DNA of 64,000 nt from Symsagittifera roscoffensis (lineage: Eukaryota; Xenacoelomorpha; Acoela; Convolutidae). A program made the translations under genes and the position numbers. The stretch spans positions 47,040,101 through 47,104,100 of the forward strand of contig NC_087063.1 of assembly GCF_963678635.1 (NCBI RefSeq), in the 5' to 3' direction. Shown piece by piece: positions 35,499 to 57,080 of this stretch (positions are counted from its first letter, which is position 1; every line of letters begins with the position of its first letter). The notes below the pieces were generated by a model, which saw only the letters and a program-made list of their open reading frames with translations, was not told the DNA's origin and did no database searches.

Positions 35499-35710
35499 AT
35501 CTACAACAATTTAGACTGATATTTTGACACTCTTAAGGGTAAAAAATTCTTTTCATTGTATCTAGAGAAAAATTTTGAAAGCTGTTTTTTTTTACTAACC
35601 TGAAGACATTCACTCGCACTTCAATGAAAATTACGAAGCATCCGGGGTTACAAATTAAATATGGCATCTACATAAATTGGTTAGTTAAAACTTCGAACTT
35701 TATATTTAGT

Positions 35711-36021
35711 TTGCTAAGTTTATTCTGATGTAAATCTAAAATAAAAACGTTAAGTGTGTATTCGATATATAGTTCGACATGAGTATTAAAGTAATTGGAT
35801 TTAAGATCAAATTTATTCTATGATGCTTTATAATTTGATATAGTAGTTTATAATTAGAGTTGCAGCTAAACGAAATGACTAAACTACTATATCAAATTAT
35901 AAAGCATCATAGAATAAATTTGATCCTAAATCCAATTACTTTAATACTATGTCGAACTATATATCGAATACACACTAAACGTTTTTATTTTAAAAGTTTA
36001 CATCAGAATAAACTTTAGCAA
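35711..36021. repeat. 311-bp palindrome beside the polymerase remnant
   Basis: Arms 35711-35850 and 35880-36021 are inverted copies (for example gtattcgatatatagttcga and its complement) with a 29-base loop. It lies just beyond the 5' end of the polymerase frames, so it could be a later insertion or part of the element's end. Confidence 0.85.
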
Positions 36022-36400
36022 TAAATGTACGATACAATTCAATTTAATAAATCTAAATCAAGTTAGAACTAATTTAAAATAATCGAATTGATATAAGTTA
36101 AATCATACGGAATTAACTTGAGAACAAACATAGGGTGTATTTAAATTTAATCAATTTAAAAACAGGTTTATACGAGTTGAGAACAATAAGAAGTAAAACA
36201 ACATCAGTTGTCAATTAAGTGAAAGAGGTATCAGAACTAGGTTCTGCTAAATGTGTTAAAACTTTCAGCAATTTTGGTTTGAGTTCAATAAGCCACCAGT
36301 TGAGTCTATAGAGTCAGTCATTTGAAACGCCGTGGTTATTCAATTTCAATAATGATAATGAAATGACAACATGTTCTCATCCCAGGTTTTCCCTTTTCGG
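36022..36400. other. AT-rich gap
   Basis: Nothing recognisable is seen. Confidence 0.5.
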
Positions 36401-36960
36401 CTAGGTCGTCTGCCCGCTGTACTGTGCTTGAATTTGAAGTGAAGGCGGCTTTATACCTAGGATTCCTGAGTTAGGGGTCAGGTTAATTCCTCCACTACAA
36501 TTCGTTGAAGTCGTTCCATGTCCTGTTGCTGACATTTCGCACAGTGATGTCAATCTCGTCTCGTTCATTCTGCTTCCATCCATTGACATTTCGTCGTTCA
36601 GAACCCCGTCTTCCATTAGTTTTCTTTGTTGAGGGACCGAAACAGTTTCGTCGATTACGTCAAGAAAATTGTACATCCCCTGCCATTTTCCTTTTGAATC
36701 CATAAGCCTCGCTGTTTTCTCGTTTCTTTCGTGTTCATCAATATCCATGGTTACGACTGACTTGATTTGAAATTCTCCGTGTATTGTCTTCAGAAATCGT
36801 GGTGTAATATCCCTCACTGCTTTGAATGGATGGAAAAGGTAAGTGCACAAGCATGGAAGTAATGAACTTCTAATGAAAACTATGACGGTTAATGTCAGTG
36901 CGAGTTTTATCGGAACAAAGTTTCTCTTCGAGTCGAATCGATTTGATGTGTTCGTGATTT
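36401..36960 (-). CDS. Candidate terminal exon of an unidentified membrane protein
   Basis: An open minus-strand frame continues upstream of 36850 to at least 36960 and ends at a TAG (36401-36403). It reads through a hydrophobic helix (IKLALTLTVIVFIRSSLLP), then HPFKAVRDITPRFLKTIHG, then a long acidic cytoplasm-like tail (TMDIDEHERNEKTARLMDSK). The composition is clearly less AT-rich than the flanks. It looks like the last exon of a gene whose other exons were not found. The acceptor is unclear; candidates lie between 36990 and 37050. I do not recognise the family, and a pseudogene is possible. Confidence 0.4.
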
Positions 36961-37227
36961 GACAAAGAGTGGAGCTTGCAGAGGAGTTGTTTGTTATTAT
37001 TACAATGAAATTTAAGTGTAAATAACTATAATTCCTGTCGTTTCATTTAGTTCAGCAGCTAAAGGAATAAGGCTAAATTTCTGTAACTATCATTTAAAGT
37101 TCGCAACTGTGTGTTTGTTTAACCAAATGTTTTCTATTTTAGCTTTAAACTCCTTTTAAATTAAGTGTCGACAGGTAAAATGTCCTTGAGTTAATCTAAT
37201 TGGTAATTAAGATATTTTTTCAGTTCT

Positions 37228-37461
37228 TTGAAAATAGGCTTTTCTGTTGCTTTTGGCAACACTTCTGTGTTTTGCTGCCTTAACGGTAGCTATGTTGTAT
37301 CTGCCGCTGGGCCTTTGTGGTCCGAGCGCTCCGTTGTGTGTCCTCCGCTCGAGGAGATGTTCCCGTGGGGGGCGTGTTTCGCGGTGTTGGGTGGCCTCCT
37401 GTTGCTGTGCTGCTTGTTGCGGGCAGTGGCCAGTCTCGTCTTCTGGCCTCGAGGAGAGTAA
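37228..37461 (+). CDS. Short GC-rich ORF with a hydrophobic helix (uncertain)
   Basis: From about 37240 to a TAA just after 37461 the plus strand carries an unusually GC-rich frame in an AT-rich region, with many codons ending in G or C. The second half contains GACFAVLGGLLLLCCLLRAV, a clear membrane-helix-like stretch, and ends WPRGE. There is no clear ATG in the upstream part (the frame opens at a TTG); an internal ATG lies before the helix. It could be a 3' exon, part of a mobile element, or one frame of a GC-rich non-coding repeat. The opposite strand is also open over a longer stretch (37290-37760). Confidence 0.25.
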   Translation: MKIGFSVAFGNTSVFCCLNGSYVVSAAGPLWSERSVVCPPLEEMFPWGACFAVLGGLLLLCCLLRAVASLVFWPRGE

Positions 37462-37754
37462 CACTTGAGAATGCATAAAACTGAGTTACGTGAACTCTCG
37501 CTAGTGTTTAGACTCTTAGCGGTCGTATAGGCCTGTTGTTTTTTGTAAATTTGAATTGAATTTTTCCTTTCTTTCTTAAATATAACACATTGGTGTGCGC
37601 TCAAGGTATTTTTTTGTGCTTCAGGCTTTTGGTTCGGCGTTGTGGACGAAGTAACACCACAAGATCTTTGCCCAACTCCGATATTAACTAAGCCATGATA
37701 CGACCAAGAAACTTCGACGATTACCAGGACATTATTAGAAACACTAAATATATA

Positions 37755-38045
37755 TGCCATTAGCGCGCGAATTTAAAACAAGAAAAACAAGTTTCCAACT
37801 TTGAAATGAAATAACTTCTAACTTCAAAACTAAATAAATGCAACTAAACTACCGGAACTCAAATCTCATAATTGTCCTAAAAATAAAAGCTAAATGTATC
37901 AAATGTCTCCCTTTTCTTCAACGTTCGAATTTCTCATTTCTTCTGTTTCTCTAATTACATCATAACTGCCTTTTCTAAACATCTTAACCTTTCCATTTCC
38001 CCTACTAATCAGGTACGTGCGCAAAGACGAAGAACACCGAAGAGT
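37755..38045. repeat. Direct repeat, copy 1
   Basis: The segment starting gccattagcgcgcgaattta and ending near tacgtgcgcaaagacgaag matches, with obvious divergence, the segment at 38453-38760. Both contain ttcttctgtttctct and gtttcc/tttcccctact landmarks in the same order. Confidence 0.65.
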
Positions 38046-38086
38046 AGTTAAGCAAAAAAAGAATAGAAACAAAAATGAACTCGAGG

Positions 38087-38350
38087 TCACTGTTTATTGA
38101 ACTCAAATGAACTCGAGGTCACCTTCAACAACTTTACCACCTGGTTTGTTTTTACCCCGCACTCACTCAGAAGAAAATTTGAAAACAAACTAAACTTCTG
38201 ACCAGCAATTCTGGAACCGCTACCCCAAAGATACTTGTCAACACTGACGACACGAATTAAGTAGACACAACCAACTCTCAACATCCAAAGTGGAGATTTC
38301 GTTACTAGAAGACCTGAGACCTCGTGGTCCCTGGCCCCTGGGACGGCCAC
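38087..38350 (-). other. Coding-like island between the two direct repeats
   Basis: The minus-strand frame is open for 87 codons and extends upstream with IQEKYGVAVPGARDHEV. Further upstream, at about 38378-38458, a separate ATG frame reads MAGQNFDKFNDCSGQEST before a stop. The two frames could be parts of a spliced or broken gene. No family is recognised and no clear splice junction joins them. Confidence 0.2.
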
Positions 38351-38452
38351 TCCGTACTTTTCCTGGATCTGAGCGATTGTTCGCTCATGCGAAATTCAGA
38401 CTAGCCGTGGACTCCTGGCCAGAGCAGTCGTTGAACTTATCAAAGTTTTGCC

Positions 38453-38766
38453 CAGCCATAAGCGCACGAACTTAAAACATAAAAATTCAAGTTTCAAACT
38501 TCGAAACAACATAACTTCTGCCTTTGAAACTTAAAACGCAAAACTACTAAATTGCTTGAATTAAAATCTGATAACGATCTTCAAATTGAAGGCAAAGTAT
38601 TCCAAATTCGACCTTTTTCTTAACGCTCTAAGTTCTTGTTTCTTCTGTTTCTCTAGTTAATACATGATTCCGCCCATCTAAATGACTCAATTTCTCCGTT
38701 TCCCCTACTTATCTTAGTGTTGCTGCCATGTACGTGCGCAAAGGCGTAGTCAGGAACATCGCAGAG
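38453..38766. repeat. Direct repeat, copy 2
   Basis: It begins gccataagcgcacgaactta and ends near tgtacgtgcgcaaaggcgta. It is a diverged copy of 37755-38045. Confidence 0.65.
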
Positions 38767-39631
38767 TAAATTTGCATATTGCACGTTTTCACATACCTAA
38801 TAGGAGCATAAGATTTAAGCTTAAATTCTACGTCTCGATCTTCTATTCGTTGAAAATCCGATCTTCCCTTGAATTAACCAAGATATTAGTTAATAATGTT
38901 GAAATAACACCTCACAAAAAAAATTTGAAGCATTTAGAAAGAGAATCATTGGCCACAAAGCTCGTTCATATTCAAGAATCTTTCATGATTGACTATTTCA
39001 AAAAAATACCTAATGTCAAAGAACTCTAGGAGATATAGGTAAACTCTTTTACTGCAGCGAAATCTACACAGTAAAACCCGTTTTCTAAACTACAATTTTT
39101 TCACGTTTTCTGGTGCCATTTGAATTTTTGCTTTTGGAGAACGAGATTAACTTCACTTAATTGAACGTTCAAACACGCAAGTCAAACTTTGAAAATCATA
39201 TTTGAGCGTGGTCAAATTGCCGAATTTCAGCCGAAAAAAAATGATGAATACTCATGACTCAAATAAGTGTAATTCGCTAATGGAACTTAATAATCGCAAT
39301 CAAGAACTCTAAAAGCGAAATTTTGTTTTAACCAACCGCAACACCCTGTGAATTAAAAATAAGCATCGCTTGTCAACACTCCGTGACATAATAGTTTATT
39401 TATCATCTCCAGATTTGCAACATTTTCATTCGTCTATCGTACCTTTCGCAGAGACAACCCACTCGGCCTCAGACGATTCAATGAACGAGTGCTGACATCG
39501 ATAATAAAGATTACTTATGACAAAACAAAAATATGCGCTACTCAAACGCAAACACAACTTTCAATGATTTTACCGCGAACGGCCGTCGGAGAGAAAATTG
39601 AGGCGATGACGGCAGGAAAAAGGAGTGGCGC
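38767..39631. other. Intergenic, no supported gene
   Basis: No gene is recognised; the plus-strand frame at 38772-39029 has no supporting feature. Confidence 0.45.
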
Positions 39632-39637
39632 TTTATT
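39632..39637 (-). promoter_or_regulatory. Candidate polyadenylation signal of the PPP1R16-like gene
   Basis: AATAAA on the minus strand lies about 310 bases past the stop codon at 39948. It is a plausible end of the 3' UTR, though chance matches are common in AT-rich sequence. Confidence 0.3.
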
Positions 39638-39947
39638 ATCCTTCGATTAAGAGCTGGGGAGAATTAAAGAATAATTGGAACACAAAAAGCTTTTTCTTCA
39701 GCAGTTCCAATCTGAACGCTTGATAATCGACTCAAGGAATGCATTTTAAACTTGAAAATTCAGCACAATTGATTTATACATCGATAGAAATAGAAAAAGT
39801 ATATTTCTTTAAATAAAAATCTGGCACAAAAGGTGCAACAACAATTCATCCATTATCCTTGTGATATATTCTAAGCATCGAGGAGGGGTCAAAATAATTT
39901 TATAACTACGGGAATTGGATTTCGCCTGATCAATAGTTTCTTCATCT

Positions 39948-49376
<9,429 letters not shown>

Positions 49377-50210
49377 CTGTCAAAACAAAATAAAACTATT
49401 TATCGAAAAATGAATTAAGCTTTCTTTTAACTCATTGATTATCTGCTCAAACATGAGATACCAAATCGGAAGAAAGCGATAACTAATCAAAAACCATTAG
49501 AAAAGAAAGCATTTAGCAGAATTATTTGCTTCTAAAACAAAATTAAAAAATTATTGTCCCCTTTGAGAACAACCGACAAATGATCAAAAAACCGCCATTG
49601 ATAATAATAGCTAAAATAACGATCGTTTGTAAAACTTTCTTTTCAATTTGTTAGTCGAGACACGACAAAGTTGACATAAAACGCTAACGAAATGCATCAA
49701 TCAAATTATAAGAGGAAATTTATTCTCAGGCAAAGTTAATTTAGAATTGAATTTTACAGCAAAGTAGATTTTTCCATAGTATGCATGCTTGTTGGCGGTT
49801 TTCCACACAAGCTAATTTCACAGACAACATAACTGAAACTACTTGATATACATAAAGTTGGGAAAACATTGCGAATTCATCAGATATGCTAAAAACGAGG
49901 TATATTGCAAATACGGAAACGGAATAACCAAATGCAGTAAGTTCAAAGCAAAAGTTTCAAATAGAAAAAAAATATCTCCAGTTACGACTGGAAAAATGCA
50001 GTTAACTTTGTACATAAAATCCATAACACGTTCAACTTATCATAACTATCCGCATATATTGCCAAATTTTTCACTTTAAAATCATAAAACACCCTCTGCA
50101 AGGAAATGAAATGAACTCATATCAAGAAAATAGACAATCGTAGCTTGGCGTAAATTTGCTACTACGCAAAAGAATCCTACATTTCACTTCAAAGTAAAGC
50201 TCTGTTATAC
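49377..50210. other. Intron or upstream region of the PPP1R16-like gene
   Basis: The missing first coding exon was not found here. The sequence is AT-rich and shows no clear motif. Confidence 0.4.
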
Positions 50211-50295
50211 CGATAGTTGTTCCCATTTTTTTCTTCAAATCCCTTCTTTCGCGCGATGTTTGGCCCGTCCTTTCATCATAACCCCATGTTTCTGC
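50211..50295 (-). other. Isolated exon-like island (85 nt)
   Basis: On the minus strand a strong acceptor (ttgttattacag) precedes an open, less AT-rich segment (reads TWGYDERTGQTSRERRDLKK) followed by CG|gtataa. Its end phase (1) does not match the phase-0 start of exon 49376-48854, so it is not simply the missing first exon. It could be an alternative exon or part of another gene. Confidence 0.3.
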
Positions 50296-50399
50296 CTGTA
50301 ATAACAAAAGAATCGCTACACAATTTCCTGTGCAGTATTGACTACCTCGGGCAAAATCAGAGGAAAACCATTTCTCACTTTTTACATAAATCAAATTAA

Positions 50400-53300
50400 A
50401 GTTAGAAACATGTCAATACACAATCTTCGTCGTCTTATTCTTAGGATCCTAGTTTCCGCCAGTGTTGTCACCATTAAACCAAATTCAGACTGTTCCTTGA
50501 AATTTGAAATAACAACTAGTCCTTCAAATTCGATAGCGACCAAGTTTCCGAGTATGAGGGAAAAAATCCTTCTTCAAATTTGACAAAAAGTAGTATCTCT
50601 TTTAATTAGTAATTCGACAAGATTAACCATATGCTGGGGCAGATTTAGGTCCCACTTTGGTACTAATTGACGACATCCATTTTTGGCTGATTGACTTTAA
50701 TTTTTTCTATAAACGCCTTCTGCGTGAATAAATAGGGAGTGAGTGACAAAAAAAACAGGAAAAAAATTTCAATGCCCAAGAGCAAAATTTATGGCGTTTT
50801 TTTTTCCAATAATTTGCGAGTGGCAAATATTTGGGAAAATAGGGTTTTGACAAACCTCGGAAAATCAACTTGGTCGACATTTAAAAAAGCTCGACAAAAT
50901 TTTCAAAATGACTTGATTACCTTGTGCTTACGCTTAATGACGAACATTTACAAGCAAGCCATCAAACAACATTTTAAAAATTGTTATCTTTTTCAACAAA
51001 CGACAACAACAACGTTGAAAAAGCATTAAGACAGGTTGAGCACAAATTCAGTCCCCAAGTTCAGCACAACCGAAAACAAAACAATTTATCGAAATTATGT
51101 ATTAAAAACTAGTCGCAGAATTACACCAGAAGCCGAATTACAGAACAAATAAAACAAACCCCACCATTGCGCTCACAGGCATCAGGTCTTTGTATCTGTA
51201 CCAAGCTATATTACGTATTAAACTCAAAAAGAAAACATTCGAAGATCCTTTGTGGAGCCTAATTTTGCAAAAGCAAACACTCTCAGCTCAAAAACAGCCC
51301 AAACTTTTTCAATTTTCTTTAAATCACTTCAAAGATCGAAGGTACAATCATATCACGTTCAAGCTCTTCGAATTACACGAAAAAAACTTAATTAAAAAAC
51401 ACTTGGTCAATTTTTGATTTTTTATACTCCGTTGTGAATTTTCAAATGGCGGTCCATTTTTGAAACTTGAAGTCGCACACGCCATCCAAAAAGTTCTCAC
51501 ATTGTTTGCCTTTTTTTATTAGAGAGCTTAATGTGTCTTACTTTCTTTCTTTCTTCAAACTAAATTGAATTGAACTTAAAAAACCAAAAAGTTGGACCAA
51601 ACTGCGAAAAATCAAGTTTGAGTGTGAACAAATTTTGAGACTTTCCCCAAAAAATAAAAAACAAAAAATAAATAATCACGACTAAAATAAGACTCTTCAC
51701 TACGTTCAGTGATTCTTAATTTAAAAAGAGTAGGCTAGCATAACGGTTTTTAGAAAAATATCAGGTACACTTAGGGCGTGGGCTGGAGGGGTTACGCAAA
51801 AAAAACGTATTAGGTCAAAAAAAATTGCTTCAAAAACTGGGAAAAGCAGAGATGTGCGTTTCAGGGATGGGGGCAATAAACTATTAATATGCAAACATCC
51901 GAGTCTAAAGTTCCTCCACACTCGTAAGCGGTGGGGTCAGAAAAAATAAATCATCAATAGGTTGCTTATTACTTGATTAAAATATCTGAAAACGGACCTT
52001 ACAATCAAAATCTATCAAGTTGGGCTTCGAACCAATGTTAATACAAATTAAAAGGGGACACAGTCAGTAACCAACCCTTTCATCCCTCTGTCTTAGCTGG
52101 GACTAGATATTGATCAAAATTCAGAGTAGCTCTTGATCAGTGTCTAATTCAATCATGTTACCTTGGTCTTTTTGGAGTCTCGAAATCCAGCTAAGCGATT
52201 CAACATGGTAACAAAGAAAACTTGCTGTAAAGTTATAACTTAAAGTTCAGTGCACCGGTAAGGTAGTAATATTAAATTGCTAAGCTTCAGAACTAACAGC
52301 GCGCAGCACCAGACAGTCTTGAGGTTATCACATTCAAAAATGACATTTAAAAAGGGTATAAAACTTTCGTCAGTTTTTTGACGCAAAGGGAAGTACTTCA
52401 GAAGGCATATTTTATTTCCTAAGTAATGGAAATGCTTTTAAAAATGGCAATGCCCGGCTTCAAAAGACGGAAGTTCTGTAGGAAGCAGTTATTCGAGATA
52501 TTTTAGGCCGGAAATATACCACACAGAAGATTTATTAGCTTCATTGTTTGGGTGGGCCGAAATGTAAAATAAGGTAACATGAAATGAGTTGTTAAACAAA
52601 CTGAAAATTTGTCATCAGCTCAAAATAGATTGTTTAATATTGACAGCTTTTGTTCGCCAACAAAAACATCATCTTTGATTCGAGGAAAGTCCACAAAACT
52701 CCACAATGGATCGCAGTCTATGCGTCGTATTAGGGTGACCTTTAACACCATAAAGCAGGGGCTATTTTTAAACTTTGCCTTGGTAGGAAAATGCGATTTT
52801 ATTTTTTATGACACCAGCTTTAGAGGTAAAGGAAATTTTGTCGCACGCAAGTATATTTCAAGCCAGAATTATTAGCGAGAAATGTCAACGTAGCAAGCGA
52901 AATGATGACGGATAAGTGCCCCAAATTTTACAAAGGAAATAACTTTTCTCAGGTTTATCAGATCGCCCGACTAAAAATAGCCCTTAGACATAAGCTCTAC
53001 CGGCCTTTATCTAGAACTAGACCATAGGCTATAATCTAAATCGAGTTGGTCAAATCAGTTTCAATTGCATTGAGAGTCCATTTCAGGTAAGACATGTAAT
53101 TTAAGGAAAAGCGAGAGGACAAAGTGGAAATATGGTTTTAAATCGAGTCTGGGAAGCAGTATAAAAACAATTGAAATGGGTGGTTCAAACTAGCTCCACA
53201 AGGGGAAGTAACGTCGTTTAAAACACTACATCAAAGGAATAGTAAAAAAAGAATATTTTTGATTAGCTTAATTTAAGCCTACTTGTCGAAGGTTGATTTT

Positions 53301-54430
53301 AACCTCCAATAGTGGAAGCAAGGAACAAGGAGACAAGTTAATAAAGTTAAATCTCCACGCAAACAATAACGCGGCACATTTTTCATTCCGATAGAGCTGT
53401 TTAGATCTCTGGGGACTAAAGGTCGAGGGAGGATAATATGGTCAATATCAAAAATGATGCCACCAAAAGTCCAGGCCATCTCAAATATAAGAAAAAACGC
53501 AATATTTTAAACAGGAAGTCAAATTTTACATTTCTCTTAAATATATCAACTAAACAGGCAAAATTTAAAATTCCTCGCACTTATTCACCTAACGGTACAT
53601 TCAACCAGTTAAATTCATAACTCCCTATAATAGTCCCTATAATCATGTGTGCCGTGATGATTTGCTAATTTGTTGACCAAGCAGTGTAAATCGTATATTA
53701 CAATATAGTGCAATATGGTGTACACATAACAGTATTACCATAACAAGGAAATATAAGATCGCTTCCCTTTCATAAAATTCAACCAAAGCCTAAATTAGCA
53801 GTGCTAACTGGTTCTGTTTTTGTGGCTTACTGATAATACATGTTTGAGTTGATAGCATCCGGTGGGGACTTTCAAACAAAAATACCATGCTAATGTCAGT
53901 AAAAGCAAATTGGCATTGAATTAAGCGAAATTCCAAAAAAAAAATCAAAAGGCTCACAGGAAAACAAACAAGTAAAACCATTCCATATCAGAACGTATTC
54001 TGCACCATGGCCTTTTCGATGACACAGATTTTCGATGCAATTGTGCAGCAAAAAAAAATTAACGATTCAGTTTATCTTGACTTCCTTTTTTTAAACAATA
54101 CTTTCAACTTTTTGTACCGAAGATCACAACACCACTTAATTTAAAATGCCGATGCCACCTTTATCACTGATGAAAACAATTCTACTGTCATTGATTTTAC
54201 CTTACTGTCAAGCCAACAAACATAGAAACCGAAAATTGGAAAAATGTCAGAGAAAAATGTTGGAGAAATTGGAATAATCTCAGGAAGACGACAAAAACAA
54301 TGTATCATGTAACAGAACTGTGAATTTCAGGAATCTTTTATGACTGACACTATTTCAGGACTGACTCTATAGATAGTTTATTAATCAGCCGGGAGATCTA
54401 GAATTAAAATCCACATTCATAACTTAGGTC
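50400..54430. other. Non-coding stretch with repeat traces
   Basis: A family-A fragment in reverse is visible at about 51545-51720. A weak tRNA-like B box (ggttcgaagccca on the minus strand) lies near 52020-52032. Otherwise I see no gene or RNA. Confidence 0.45.
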
Positions 54431-55782
54431 GCTTTTTTGCTTCATTTTTAAGTTTGTTAATCGAAAGCGTAATTTGCTTTCTTTTTAGCAAATGAACTTG
54501 CACTGTACTTAACCAACTGAAAAAATTAAAAGCCAAACAGCTACAAAAGGACAAAAAGCTCTAGCTATTCTATATAAGTGATGAATCACTTCGTTTATTA
54601 ACACTTAATTAGCCTAGTGACTAAATCGAAATTATAAATTTGGAGGTAAAAGTGTACATTCGATCGGCTAAAAGGCCCACTCAAACGCAAATAAATTGAA
54701 TCGGACTGAATATTTAACTAGAAAGAACATTTTAAATTGGAATTCTAAGTTATCACCGCTAGTTTCTTGGAGATACAGTACAAAAAATGAAAACCGAAAC
54801 TAGGGAATACTGTCAAAAACAGGATACCTGGAATACCTAATTAGACACGCGAGTACAGAATTTAGGCTGCCCGTTGTTGCTTCAAAACAGTTTTGCGGTT
54901 ATAACTAACAAGGAATTTCCGTGCAGCTATGGTATAGTCTCTGTAGAGCAACAGGAAAGTACGCAGGTAAGTAATCACAACTTTGAAGTTGCAAAGTATT
55001 AAGATAAAGACCAACGCATTCGGAATTATTTAGCACAAAAAGGCGACAAGAGATTACCTCCAAATGACAGAATGTAACCACGCTAAAACAAGTAATTATT
55101 TTCTATTTTCAGCTATCTTCCAGGCAGGAAGCAGATTTTCCAACGAGGAGAGATTAAATTCGAAATCATATCTCGAGTTCAAACATGCTTCACTAAATTC
55201 AATCGGATCCCGCAAACGATATTGATTCTTTCGATATCCGATCAGAATTTCTAACTTCAAAAAACTGAACTTTAATTGAAATTCGATTTTTTTTCAGCCG
55301 AAGCGAAGCTTAAGCGATTTACTTAGTTTAATCGATTTTTTTTCAATCGCTTAAACTAAGTAAAATCGATATTAAAAATCCAAGTGCCGGCTCAATAACA
55401 GAGCAAAAACGAAAAAACATGAGAAAATGAAGCAGGTAAAAACGATGTTGATAACAAACATTGTCTTCGGAAAATTGAAACTTTAAAAGCTATACAAATA
55501 AACGCCTAAATGCACGATTCTTGTAAGCAGAACTGGTGCTAAGGTATTATCAGCAAAAAGAAAAACAATGAAAAAAATGAAGACAAAACCAATCTTAAGA
55601 AATCAATTATAAGATTCAGATCAAAGCGCGAAGCAGCGCTTCGCATTACTAGCGATGCAGAAAAATATTTCCTATAAAACTTCGGTCAGTAGCAGATGAG
55701 AGCAGATGCGCCAAAAATCATGAATAGATTTTTTTTAGAAATCCGCAGAAATTTCATCGAATGTACTTCACATTGAACACTA
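54431..55782. other. Non-coding stretch with repeat fragments
   Basis: 54430-54600 resembles a diverged family-A piece. A local inverted repeat (gatttacttagtttaatcg and complement) lies at about 55316-55368. The gcgaagc hairpin lies at about 55629-55646. Confidence 0.45.
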
Positions 55783-56284
55783 GACTGCTCGTATCATAAC
55801 GAAGCCCTGGGTGTTCCGACTGCATTTTAAGATCTATGGAGTAGTGTCCGCTTGAAACTTTGATGAATTCAAAAAAATGAAAAATTTTCATTTTTTAGGA
55901 AATTTTTGCTAAACCATCCCACCACACGCCATATACAGAACAACGTGATAGATTTCACTCCTACTAAAGTAGATATTATGACAAATTGCCTGCTTCGGCT
56001 AATTCGGGAAAATTTCTAAGACGAATTAAACCTCTGCTTACGCGTTAGTAGCGCCAAATATATCGAGCGTTAATTGTCCCAAATTGGCGATCTTTAAACC
56101 CCGTAACTTCACGAAAAATGAACAAAGTTGAAATATCGTTTTAAATTTGAGCTCAAGACAACACTACCTTTCAAATGATTTTTTTAAAAATACAAAAAAA
56201 ACTGCTAGTTAAAAATTAAGTTTAACTGAAGAAAAAAAACACCCGAGCACAAATATTCTGTGACTTTCTTCAAAACTCAGAACA
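55783..56284 (-). repeat. Repeat family B copy, reverse orientation, diverged
   Basis: It matches 24053-24581 in reverse complement (cacacgccatata, taattgtcccaaattgg). The terminal hairpin is degraded here. Confidence 0.7.
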
Positions 56285-56819
56285 AAAACATTAAAACAAA
56301 GACAATTGGCAAAATTCAATTCATAGTGTCCGTTTGAAAAAGAACTGTTTGCAAACTATGCGAACAGCTACGAACAAAAACTAACAGATCGTTGATTCTA
56401 AAAGAAACAAACTAAGCAATGCAAACTGGCCGACAGAAAATGAGACGAACTCAGTTAGTTTGAAAACTTTTAAGAAAAAAAACTTAACTACTAAAATTTT
56501 CAACTCTAAGTCTTGATGTGTCAAATAAAACTCATATCAGGCAAAACACGCTGAGACTATTGAATGTTGAAACAGCATCAAAAGCAAAAAAACCTAACGA
56601 AACGGCAACAAAGCCAAAAACTCTTGAGCAGACAACCGTTGAGCCGAGAAAAAAAAACTTTTTTTTCAATGAAAATTGAAAAACAATTGCTCAAACCCGC
56701 CGTCTTAGAAAAATAAATGACTTTTTTTTGGTCATTATACGAAGCAATATGATGCCTCTAAATTCAATTAAATTAGCGGAAACCGTTTATGCCGAATAAA
56801 CAGCAAAAAAAAAGAAAAT

Positions 56820-57080
56820 TAAAATAAACATCACAAACAGACAGTTGGAAAATTGTCAAAGAACGCAAGTAAACAGAAAAGAAACGCTGAAATGCATTTT
56901 GTAAAATTTCAAGCTTCGAAATTCAGAGAAACGAAAAGATGGACTTGAAGCTCTTCGAATTTTTAGAAAAATTCAAGATTGACCCTTTTTGATAAAATTA
57001 ACACTATTTGAGAAAAAATGGATCAATAGGTAAATTTTTTTGAAGTCAATAAAGTTTTTTAAGCCTTTAACAAATTTGCT
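56820..57080 (-). repeat. Repeat family A copy, reverse orientation, partial
   Basis: It contains cagacagttggaaaa, aagctcttcgaatttttaga and tttgagaaaaaatggatca in the same order as 47560-48060. Confidence 0.65.
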
